Position numbers and translations under genes: made by a program | NCBI GenBank assembly: GCA_023525715.1 | Contig: CM042015.1 | Span: forward strand, 90,225,750 to 90,289,749 | Length of the DNA: 64,000 nucleotides | Source of the DNA: Cichorium intybus | Taxonomy: Eukaryota > Streptophyta > Magnoliopsida > Asterales > Asteraceae | Direction: 5' to 3' | The notes under the pieces: model-generated | Databases searched by the model: none | What the model saw: only the letters and a program-made list of their open reading frames with translations | Told to the model about the DNA's origin: nothing | In this document: piece after piece, positions 25,201-39,838 of the stretch | Layout of the letters: every line of letters starts with the position of its first letter | Position numbering within the stretch: the stretch's first letter is position 1

Positions 25201-26246
25201 TTACACTCGAAGAATATGTTCGTTTGTTGAAAAAGCAAACATTAGATGTGTCTATCATAACTATTTGGCAGATGTAAGTACATTAAACTTCTACTATTAT
25301 TCATTTTCTTAATTTTTTTGGTTGATCCTATAATGTTGGTTGATCGTAACATGTTGTGTTATCTTGTTTATAGGATTCTACATTCGATGGTTCGTACACG
25401 TATGAATAAATGTGCTTTCCTAAACCCATATAAGATTTTAGGGGAAGCCTGCCAAAAAATCCTGAGGCTGTCGTCAATTACCTTATTGATGTGATGCGTT
25501 TTCACCACGGAAACACGTTCCTCATCGCACCATATTTGCAAAAGTACCATAACTTGTTATCTTTATTATTAAATATTTACTTTATTTCTCCATCTTTTTT
25601 AATAAAAGTTTGAATATTTACTAGTACCCATCGGGTCCTCTTGGTGATTTGCCCTCACAATCGCATTGTGTACGTTTTGGATTCTCCGAGGAAGCCTATA
25701 GAAAAGACTGTTAGCCAACTACCTGCTCAAAAACATATTGACATGTAAGAAAAATTCTTAATATAGTATAACGATGATGATTTTATAAATATGATTATTA
25801 AACTATTGGTTATTTCTTTTTAGGGCTTTGATGAAGTATGGAAATGACATATCAGCTCTAATTGAATGGATATATGTAGAGGTAATTTATCCCATTATAT
25901 GTTTCAAAAAAATAGATTTTTTTAGTTTCATTTGTGTTATTAATTTTACTTACTATCATGCTTTAGTGCAACCAACAAGTCGGTGGAGTTTCAGAGAGCA
26001 GAGACTATGTTATGAAATGGATGTTTGATTTTGTGATGACCAAACAGTATGATTTGCCAAGTAGAATAAGTAAATTTTAGATATTATTTCATTTTGTCTA
26101 TTGAAATTAACTCTCTATTCTGTTAATCAATAGTTTTACTTTTATTTTTTATCGGCCGGTACTTTTGGAGCGACAAAACTCCATTTGATGACAAGATGTT
26201 GGCTGCAATCGTTTCTAGACGGGCAAGAGAATTTTTGAGTAATTAA
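22287..26246 (+). pseudogene. En/Spm-type gene with Ulp1-like (C48) protease region, split by an LTR
   Basis: Exon-like blocks can be read in order. 22287-22550 starts MNDQSELDLQ with a PQPQPQP run. 22634-22831 follows. About 22920-23100 has NPTRLGPHGYRG and then SERSRDYVMGG. About 23242-23538 has a coiled-coil-like stretch. After the inserted LTR come 24526-24580, about 24700-24930, 25000-25273, 25373-25542 and later blocks to a stop at 26246. The C-terminal half is a Ulp1-like protease: the His is in THRVLLVI, the Asp in YVLDSP, and the Gln in CNQQVGG. The catalytic Cys position is Ser (AGC at 25997-25999). In-frame stops (in NNTG* and NGR*) and a frameshift near 22995 confirm decay. It belongs to the CACTA element ending at 27079. 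Confidence 0.7.
23541..24525 (+). mobile_element. Solo LTR of an Athila-type element inside the CACTA gene
   Basis: It is similar in layout and sequence to the LTR at 4099-5201: an ATATCAAGTATT block near the start, GTTGAGC, CpG-rich blocks around 23735-23770 and 23829-23870, a TATA box (TATAAATAG) at 23882-23890, and an end reading GACCGCATCGATGACTGCGACGAGTCA-like sequence at 24499-24525. No internal region follows. The coding frame of the CACTA gene resumes right after 24525. The flanks GGTTT and GGTTC may be a TSD with one change. The left limit is uncertain by a few bases. Confidence 0.75.
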
Positions 26247-26700
26247 TTGAAGATCATGGCCGTCTAAAAATAAATATATGGTTATTTATTAATCTTTACA
26301 ACATCCTACTTATAGTTTAATGATCATTTATTGACGTTCTTTTTTTGAACTACCTTGTGATGATAGGAAAAACTCATTATTTGTTGTATTTGTTTTTTTT
26401 TTTTTTTTTTTCGGTTGATAAGGCTCTTATAATTGATGTTTGAGACTCTCTCTATGATGACATTAGTGCTGATTTTTCTTTAATGTTTTTTAGAACGACT
26501 TTAATGTTTCATACAAGTTTTATAAAGTAAAAAATTGAAGACTTCTTTTTGTCATAGACGCTATTTCTTTGATATTATTTTTATGAAGCATATTATGGTT
26601 GGTTATCTAGCATTTGCAAATTTATAAAAAGTTTCATTCATACGTGTACTGTTGGATGCAAAAATAGAAATGTGATGATTATAATGGTATGCATGTTGGT
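26247..26700. other. 3' non-coding part of the second CACTA element
   Basis: AT-rich, with a poly(T) run at 26393-26411. No further coding block was recognised after the stop at 26246. Confidence 0.45.
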
Positions 26701-27079
26701 ATTGAGCTCGTAGATGTATTAGAAAATAATAAAAGTAGAAAGATTCGGTTGTATATCATGGAACCGCGAAATATACTAAAATTAGATTGGCTTGCATGAT
26801 AAAACCCGATTTTATATTTATGGATCGGGTTTAATTACGATAATATGACCCAGTCATATAAAGAAGAACTGGGGTATATAGATGTAAGTTGCTGTGCGAA
26901 TTTGAGGAAAAAACCCGGTTTTATATCTACGAACCGGACTTTATTGCTGTAATATGACCCGATTTTTAAACCGGGTTTTATTAGATTTTCGACATATGAC
27001 CCGCTCACAAAGAGCCCGATTGCAAAACCGGGTTATATTAAGCTTTTAACCGGGTCCTTTAAGCCTTTTTCTAATAGTG
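26700..27079 (+). mobile_element. Right terminus of the second CACTA element
   Basis: The end TTTTTCTAATAGTG is the inverse of CACTATTAGAAAAA, a CACTA-type terminus. The 350 bases before it hold many AACCGGGTTTTA/GACCCG motifs in both orientations, as expected for subterminal binding repeats. They differ from the GCGGCGAC repeats of the first CACTA element, so this is another family. The left terminus was not found. Confidence 0.75.
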
Positions 27080-27254
27080 TTTCTCTTAACATCTCTCTAA
27101 ACCCTTTCCTATTATTTAAAAAAACCGTTTTTTATAAAATGAGTTCTAGCCGAGGCAACTCCAAAAAACACGGTTCTCTTAAAAAAAATCCGTCAGGATG
27201 ATACTCCGACCCCATCCCCACAAAAACAAAAAACGCGATTTTTTTAACTCGGTC

Positions 27255-27296
27255 TAAGGGTGGATGGGAGGGAACTACTCCCCCCACCCTTAGACC
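27255..27296. repeat. Short palindrome CTAAGGGTGG...CCACCCTTAG
   Basis: A 42-base inverted repeat with a G/C-rich loop, upstream of the Myb-like gene. It could be the decayed terminus of a PIF/Harbinger element carrying that gene. No matching right end was proven. Confidence 0.4.
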
Positions 27297-27360
27297 CAGG
27301 GTGTGCCGGACGCAAGTGGCCCGCGTCTTGCCACCTCCGCAAGGAGGACGCGGCAAACAC

Positions 27361-27374
27361 ACCCCCCCCCCCCG
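27361..27374. repeat. Poly-C tract
   Basis: About 14 C in a row upstream of the Myb-like gene. Confidence 0.85.
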
Positions 27375-27586
27375 TGTTCTTCAAGTGCTACATCCAAGGG
27401 TGGTCTACCCCATAACGCGTGAAGGCTGCGATTTTCAAACCCAACTAACCGTTGGTATTAAAAAAACAAATTTTTTTTACAAACTATATATATACATTCA
27501 TTTTTACACAAACACAAATTACATCTCATATTTACACACATAAACACACATATTTTTACATTCAAAAGATGGAGAACGATCCCAAC

Positions 27587-27604
27587 CCCCCCCCCCCCCC
27601 CCCC
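27587..27604. repeat. Poly-C tract in the Myb-like gene
   Basis: About 18 C coding for a Pro run near the N-terminus. Confidence 0.88.
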
Positions 27605-28036
27605 GGGTCAAACCCAAACACGTCTCGTGGCGAATATAATTTCAATTTTTGCCGAATTGCACTTTTACGAGCATACTTTCGGGTTCGTCTCAACAAGGAT
27701 ACCTGTTTCCATATCCACCACAACCGAACCAATACCAATACCCGCAACAACCTTACCCATAGGCACCCTTCCAACAACTGTTTCTATCACAATCGCCACC
27801 GCTTCCATCACCACCGGCACAAGCATCACCCGAAGAGGTTGTGATGGAAATAGGGGTGCAAATGAGTCGAGCCGGCTCGTGAGCTACCCGGGACCGGCTC
27901 GATAAAAGCTCGGCTCGAGACCAATTTTAAACGAGCCCGAGCCGAGCCCGAGCTTAAATATAAGGCTCGTTTATTAAACGAGCCCGACCCGAGCCTCTGT
28001 CACCAAGCTCGATTAGGCTCGTGAGCCCTAAACAAG

Positions 28037-28188
<152 letters not shown>

Positions 28189-28386
28189 GTATGTAGAGTA
28201 AACGAGCTTGTTAACGAGCTCGAGTCGAGCTTAAGCTCGTTTAGGCTTGTTAAGAATTAAACTAGCCGAGCCCGAGCCCGAGCCAAGCCTGTGTATTTCT
28301 TAACGAGCCCGAGCCGAGCTTAGGTCCATAAAGCTCGTAACGAGCCGAGCCCTATATATTTCTTAACGAGCCCAAGCCGAGCTTGG

Positions 28387-29097
<711 letters not shown>

Positions 29098-29572
29098 CCC
29101 CTAGATGGAAACCCAAGCGCCCGCGTCTTCCTCAAAAAAGAAAAAGAAAAATAATAGTTCGCGTAACAAAACACGAAACGCGCAAGAGGCGAAGGTTTCG
29201 TAGACGCCCGAGGAAGAGGTTCAATTGGTCAAGTCGTGGCTCGCTATTTCCTCGGATTCGGCAAAAGGAAATAGCCAAAGTTCGAAAGGGTTGTGGGAAC
29301 GCATTTTAGACCACTATCACGCGGCGATGGGTCGTGGGGCTTACCGTAACAATAACGGTATTACGGGGAAGTGGCGGAAGCTTCGTCGCGAATGTACCAA
29401 GTTCAACGGAATTTTCAATAACTTGGTCAACATGCGCCGAATTGGCGAAAACAATTTCGGGCTTTTCAAAACGACAATGGACCAAATACGCTCGAGTAGT
29501 TGAAAAAGCGTTTAAGCATTTGAAAACTTGGGAGTTGATGCGTACCAGTCCAAAATGGCTACTAACTCCAGA

Positions 29573-29589
29573 TCCCCCCCCCCCCCCCC
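29573..29589. repeat. Poly-C tract in the Myb-like gene
   Basis: About 16 C in the part coding for the Pro run before a Ser-rich region. Confidence 0.88.
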
Positions 29590-29930
29590 GCTCGAGCTCG
29601 GGTTCCAAACGTGGGAGGACCCCGGATGACGACCTTTCCGATGCTCGCGACCAGATCGATCTCGATGACGAAGACGAACCGCAATCTGAGATGCCTCCGC
29701 CTAGCCGCCCGATCGGTCGCGACCGAGCAAAACGAGTAGCCTCCGGCTCGTCTTCGAAAGACGATGTTGTCGAGAAGGTCGACCATCTCGTTGAACAATT
29801 CAACCGCCACAACGAAATACAAGAAACACGGATGGATTATGTGTTGTTGAGCCGATCCGGGACCAAAGACGACCTCGAAGCTATCAAAGTGATGACGGAA
29901 AAAGCTCGCAACAAATATTTGCGGAAGTAG

Positions 29931-30977
29931 TTTTTTTTTTAAAAATTTAGGAAATGTCGTTTTTAGTTAATGTTTTTTTTAAATTTAATGAAATGTCGTT
30001 TTTATTTTATTTTAATGTAATGTCTTTTAATTTTAATTTGAATATTATGGGTTTTAATTAAATTTTAATGTTTGATTTAATTACAAAAAACGTAAAATAA
30101 AAATATGACATGGAAAAGAAAACGGAAGTCGTGGGAGTCTTGCACACCCCATGGCGGAAGTCGTGGAGTCCTGATGACATGACGCTGACATGTCGGGTGT
30201 CTTGGGAGGTCATGAGAGTCTTGCACACCTCATAGCCTTATGGTTTTAGTATTTAGTTCGTAAATAGTGTTGTATGTTTTTTATTTATAAAATAAAAATA
30301 TGTACTAAGATATAAAAAGACAATCTTTACATACTAAAAAGACAATCTTTAGTATTTAGTTCGTAAATAGGGTTGTATGTTTTTTATTTATAAACTCAAA
30401 ATATGTACTAAGATGTAAAAAGACAATCTTTACATACTAAATAAGTACTCTAACACATAGTCGAACCTATTATCCTACTCATTTTAAGGGAATTTAGATT
30501 TTACACACTTGATCCATCTACGTTTTAGGTTCATATCACTCTGAATATGGTGGATACATGAAGCTAGATTAGGGACTTTAATTTTTTATAACAAAGCAAT
30601 GGTTTTGTGGCTCATCGACCAATCCCTCAGTTTCATTCAAGTACCCATACAACCATTTCTTCATAGTTTTATTTCCTTCAAGGTGAACTCTCTACATTCT
30701 TGTACCTTTAAACCCCGCATGGCAAACATTTTATATATCATGTGCCACCAAACAAACCGCCTTTGTGGTATCATCAATATTCTTGTACCCTCGTTCGACG
30801 CCTTCATCTAAAGAGGTGGAAGGTCGTTTAATTTTAGCGAGCATTCTAGAGATGTTGGAAGACATCTTAGAGTATCAAATTATTTTGCTAAACAAAATGG
30901 TCTAACATAACAAAAAAAAATCACCCATCTAACGTAGTTTTAATATCTCACTCAGTTATCATCACTCTTTCCCACCA
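29931..30977. other. Intergenic sequence with a 103-bp tandem duplication
   Basis: A pair of TCTTGCACACC/TCATGAGAGTC-type motifs lies at about 30128-30238 and could be decayed Harbinger-type ends. A direct duplication with period 103 starts at 30248 and 30351 (AGTATTTAGTTCGTAAATAG), with few differences. No gene was recognised. Confidence 0.5.
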
Positions 30978-30986
30978 TTATATAAA

Positions 30987-32127
30987 GGGTAAATTGCATA
31001 AAAGTCATTAAGTTTTCTAATTTTCTCGATTTTGACACTGCATTTTTAGCTTTTGCAATTAAGTCATTATGTTTTCAGAAAAGTTGCAATTAAGTCATTA
31101 TGTTTTCCAAAAAGTTGCAAAAATGACCATATGACCGGATGGTAACAGGTTACCAGGTCATATGGTCAGATTTGCAATTTTTCAGAAAACCTAATGACTT
31201 AATAGCAAAAATAAAACATAGTGTCAAAATCAAGAAATCTGAAAAAGTTAGCGACTTTTAGGGTTTATTTCATAAAAAACCCTAAATTTTCAAATTTTTT
31301 CTGTTTAAACCTAAAACTTTATTTTTTTTTTTTTCAAAAAAACTTAAATTTTGGAGAAACTTTTTAATTTATCCCCCTAACCGGTTTTACAGGTTATACA
31401 TACTTTTTTTTTTTCAGAAAAAACCCTAATTTCTTTTTTTTTTTTCGAAAAAAACCCTCAATTTCAGTCATTATGTTTTCAAAAAAACCCTCAATTTCAG
31501 TGAATTTGGACATCGTGTAATGAAAGCAAAGTTGTAGTATTACTTACGACCTTTCCAGGGATATAAAGTTCGTAGAATTTGGACATCGTATATGAAAGTT
31601 ATGTCAATTACAAAAACGAATAAACATTTTTTTGTTGAAAAAATCACTGAAATTGAGAGTTTTTTCCCGAAAAAAAAAAAGAAATTAGGGTTTTTTCTGG
31701 AAAAAAAAAAAGTATGTATATACTGTAAAACCGGTTAAGGGGATAAATTAAAAAGTTTCTCCAAAATTTAGGTTTTTTTTTTGAAAAAAAAATAAAGTTT
31801 TAGGTTTAAACAGAAAAAAGTTGAAAATTTAGCGTTTTTTATGAAATAAACCCTAAAAGTCGCTAACTTTTTCAGATTTCTTGATTTTGACACTATGTTT
31901 TATTTTTGCTATTAAGTCATTAGGTTTTCTGAAAAATTGCAAATCTGACCATATGACCTGGTAACCTGTTACCATCCGGTCATATGGTCATTTTTGCAAC
32001 CTTTTGGAAAACATAATGACTTAATTGCAACTTTTCTGAAAACATAATGACTTAATTGCAAAAACTAAAAATGCAGTGTCAAAATCGAGAAAATTGAAAA
32101 ACTTAGTGACTTTTATGCAATTTACCC
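30987..32127. mobile_element. Mutator-like foldback element, 1.14 kb
   Basis: Two inverted arms of about 500 bases (30987 to about 31505, and about 31641-32127) start GGGTAAATTGCATAAAAGTC and are separated by a loop of about 135 bases. A perfect 9-bp TSD, TTATATAAA, lies at 30978-30986 and 32128-32136. The arms contain internal direct repeats of TTAAGTCATTATGTTTTC. No coding capacity is seen. The two arms are still highly alike, so the insertion is fairly recent or the arms are homogenised. Confidence 0.88.
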
Positions 32128-32136
32128 TTATATAAA

Positions 32137-36243
<4,107 letters not shown>

Positions 36244-36358
36244 AGATGTTAAAATGAGAACGATTAAAAGGTCGATCGAGATCAAACTTGTTTTATACAA
36301 ACGTATACCCTGCACCTCCTAACTTGTCTAAAAATAAGACTTGAACTCCATTAAAAAT

Positions 36359-36887
36359 AGGGTTAATAACATAAAAACCACCGTAATTTGAGCAAAATTC
36401 TGGTTTAACCACTATATTTCTTTTTGTTCCATAAAAACCACTCATACTTTCAAAAAAATTCATATCGACCACTGTTCATTTTATTTTATAACTTTTAACG
36501 ATTTTTTCATCGAAAGGTTATGTGAAAAGTTTCATATCGACATTTTAATCAAATATTGGAACTTCATTGCAGTGAAAATGATACATAATGTTGTCTACAT
36601 ATAATTTTAGTTTTCGTAACTACAACTCTTCGGCCACGTTGTGAATGCATAGAGTGTCCAATTGAATCCACTAAATTTTGAATGCGACGGGGGTAAGAAG
36701 TGTTCCGATTTGGCAACATACAATCATAACTTTAATTTGTTATAGTGGTCGCAATATATCTTTTTGAAAATATGAGTGGTTTTTACGAATTTTTTTTGAA
36801 AGTATGAGTGGTTTTTTTAAAAAAAAAATATATAGTGCTTAAACCGGATTTTGACCAAAATGTAGTGGTTTTTATGTTATTAGCCCT
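36359..36887. mobile_element. MITE with inverted ends and a 7-8 bp TSD
   Basis: The ends AGGGTTAATAACATAAAAACC and GGTTTTTATGTTATTAGCCCT are inverted, with arms of well over 100 bases (GGTTTAACCACTATAT, CCACTCATACTTTCAAAAAA). The flanks both read TTAAAAAT (36351-36358 and 36887-36894, the last base shared with the end). This TSD length fits hAT-like or Mutator-like families. No coding frame is present. Confidence 0.78.
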
Positions 36888-36894
36888 TAAAAAT

Positions 36895-37790
36895 ATTGTA
36901 AATTACATTATACTAAATGATCTGTAAAATCACCGACATATAGAACGTACGTGTCGTTCAAAAAGTTATATGGACATGTGTGAGATTATAAATACAATAA
37001 TTAAAAAGAGAATTGTAACAATTTAAATGATTTGTCAAAAAAATTTGAAGTCGATGCTAAAGATATTACAATTTTTTGATGAGAGATTCTATATATTCTC
37101 CTACATTTTCTTCTTATCAATCATGTTACCAATTGTAAATAATGACAAATGTCATATTTAATTAAATTAATAATATTTTAAAATATTTATCGCCATTTAA
37201 CCTGGATAAGAAAATAGTAGAAAGAAAATGTAGAAGGATATTTAATTTTCGTTTCTCGATTATATGGAAGATGCTTTTTACTATATAATCATCGGTGGTC
37301 TACGCTTCACTATTTACAAAATGTACTACTATTGTTCTTTTGTTTACCCATAACTTTTCAAAATGGTGTTGTTTATTCTTGGAAAATAGTGGCACCCTCT
37401 ATGTCTACAAACATGCCGGTAACACCATTATCTGAGTAGTGGAACTTAAGTGACTTGCATTTGAAGGGACAACATGAAGTGTCTCTTTATCTTCTTACTT
37501 GGTTATGGTTTAGTTTATTTGTAAAACTCAATGAATCAACGGATCGAATAGCACTACTTGTGAAGCAATGGACGAATTCCACTACTTTGTATTTCTATTT
37601 CCCAAAAGGTGTCCTGTAATTCCCACCATCTTTGAAATTCAATCATATGAATAATGTTGAAGTCTTCTATAGTAATCATTAAAGAAAAAAGAAACAAACA
37701 AAGCATTGGGGGTGTAAGGATAGCTGATCGAAGGCTTTCTATTGAATAAAAGGGTAAGGTTTTATAATAATTTATTTGAATAAAGACAAC
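36895..37790. other. Intergenic stretch, no gene
   Basis: Only AT-rich sequence was seen, with no element ends. Confidence 0.35.
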
Positions 37791-37793
37791 TAA

Positions 37794-37953
37794 TAGAGCT
37801 CGATAAATGAAGCTCTGGCTCGAGCTCGTTTTATAAATGAGCCTAAAACTAAGCTCACGCTTGGTTCGGGCTTGTTTAACTCAATCTTGAGTCGAACTTT
37901 TAACAAGTCGATCCCTTATAGCTTTTGTGTAGCTCGACTTGTTTACACCCCAT
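37794..37953. mobile_element. Diverged relative of the GAGCC-rich hAT MITE
   Basis: The sequence has AGCTCGATAAATGAAGCTC, GGCTCGAGCTCG and an end reading GACTTGTTTACACCCCA, like the family at 27851-29103. The left terminus is missing, so this is a truncated old copy. Confidence 0.55.
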
Positions 37954-38127
37954 AGCTAAACAAAGAATTTAGTGCAGTCTTATCATATTTTATAATTTGA
38001 TATTAAAAAGGATAGAATTATCGGTGAATAACTTCTAATTGTATAAATTATTTTGTTACCATATTTTTTTTTTATTACCGAATTGGCTATTGTATCTTGA
38101 TTTTTTGGGCACTACATTTCTTATCAT

Positions 38128-38150
38128 TTTTTTTTTTTTTGAACGGCATT
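38128..38150 (-). mobile_element. Extremely 5'-truncated SINE insertion (23 bp)
   Basis: A poly(T) run followed by GAACGGCA is the reverse complement of the SINE 3' end (TGCCGTTC plus poly-A) seen at 9112 and 11663. The 11-base sequence TTTCTTATCAT flanks it at 38117-38127 and 38151-38161. Confidence 0.7.
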
Positions 38151-38164
38151 TTTCTTATCATGCA

Positions 38165-39082
38165 AGGGAACTTTTTGATGAAGTCATGGACGCCCGGGAC
38201 ACTTTGTATTATTGGTTACCATCACGATGAAAGTCGATGCAAGTCTTATATGCCACACTGTTGGTAATCATTAGGTCACATCCTATCGTAGTTATCTATA
38301 TATTTTCTTTCTATTATTAGTTTGATGATTTTACATTGAAATACACAAGGTTTTAAGTTTTGAAGTCCTTTTGTTTGCCTATATATAAACGTCCTAGGAT
38401 CATTGTTTTGAATAGAAAATTTGGAAGTAAATTACATAAACTGTCCTTGCAGTTTAAGAAAAATTCAAATTTGATCACCATCCTTACTTTATAATTTTTT
38501 TTGTCCCGTGATCTATATTTTTAATGTATTCATCGCCACCTAAGACACCATTCGTCCATATCCTTCTTGTTCTTAAACCTCCCCGTATGCAAAACATATG
38601 GAGATACTAGCCGAATATATACATGTTGGACAAAATAAAATTATATAACTAAAATTTAGGTAAAAAATTGAAGTTAATTATGTTATTGAGATTAATTATA
38701 AAATAATGATTTTATAATAACTTGATATATAAAATCGTAACTATTTTTAATCATATTATAATACATATTTATTAAAATCATATCATTCAACGATATCTAC
38801 TCACGGGTTGCATGTGGATTAAACTATATATGATTATTGATTTAATGTTATTTTTAACATTATGAATTTATGATTAATCAATATAGAACTTACCTATTTG
38901 AATATTTTTTTAATTATGATCTTTATAGTTATTTAAAATATCAATCATTATTTGTAACATAATTTATTAATAAATATAATTCTAACTATTTTTTTTTATT
39001 GTTAGTAAACTTTAAAACCCATTTATTTTAAAATTTTCCAATTATTATAAAAAATAGTTTTTGAATATTTTCTAGTTAATTT
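38165..39082. other. AT-rich intergenic stretch, no gene
   Basis: Nothing beyond short AT repeats was seen. Confidence 0.35.
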
Positions 39083-39825
39083 TGTTGGATTAGGTGTCTA
39101 AGCCATAACTATAATTGATACATGTACTTGAATTGATAGCAGCACAGTCCTTTTGAGTTGCTCTCAAACCAGCAATGGACATGATGACTTATAAAGAGAG
39201 AGATTGATTTATTAATATATTATGAGGACAATATATTAATTAGAAATTGTAATATTTAATTAATGATTAATCAGAAATTAATTGGGATTAATTAGATTAA
39301 TTAAAAGTACAGGGGCTGAATTGTAATTGTTCAATACTTGAGCCATTGATAAATATGTATATATATGTTGGACGATTCTAAGGATTTATATCCTTATAAA
39401 TCGAAATTCATATATATGGATACAAAGATTATTTATGGCAATGATAAGGAGTTTGAATTATATGATAAAAGGGTTATCATATCTGAATTCAAATAAGGCG
39501 GTGTATAAGCCTTATCACTTATCATTATAGGGCTATAAATAGGAAACCTCATCACCCATATTCTGCGCCAATTCTAAGGGTTCCTCCCTCCTCTCTCTGG
39601 TTTCCTGCTTGCTGGTATTTTGGGTGTGAGTCACTAGAGGCACGACATTTGTGGTGCTTGCTTTGAAGAGATCAACAAAAGGTATGTGGTTCTAAACCTT
39701 CTTTGAATTTTCGATATATACCTTTGCATGTTCTTAGTTATAGATTCAATTAGATAAAACATAGATCCTTAGGTTGCATGTGAACTTAAGAGTTTTAAGT
39801 TTGTTTGTCTGCCTTTTCTCCATCA
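39083..39825 (+). mobile_element. 5' LTR of a Copia-type retrotransposon
   Basis: It starts TGTTGGATTAGGTGTC and ends TTCTCCATCA, with a TATA box (TATAAATAGG) near 39534. A tRNA-iMet primer site follows after one base. 743 bp. Confidence 0.8.
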
Positions 39826-39826
39826 G

Positions 39827-39838
39827 TGGTATCAGAGC
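39827..39838 (+). promoter_or_regulatory. Primer binding site, tRNA-iMet type
   Basis: TGGTATCAGAGC is the standard Copia primer site, one base after the LTR end. Confidence 0.9.

Noticed and set aside
25260..26246. A host SUMO protease gene
   Set aside because: The Ulp1-like part follows En/Spm-type exons in the same orientation, ends before a CACTA terminus and lacks the catalytic Cys, so it belongs to a transposon.
27132..27362. A minus-strand gene before the Myb-like locus
   Set aside because: The frame crosses a palindrome and a poly-C tract and shows no protein family features.
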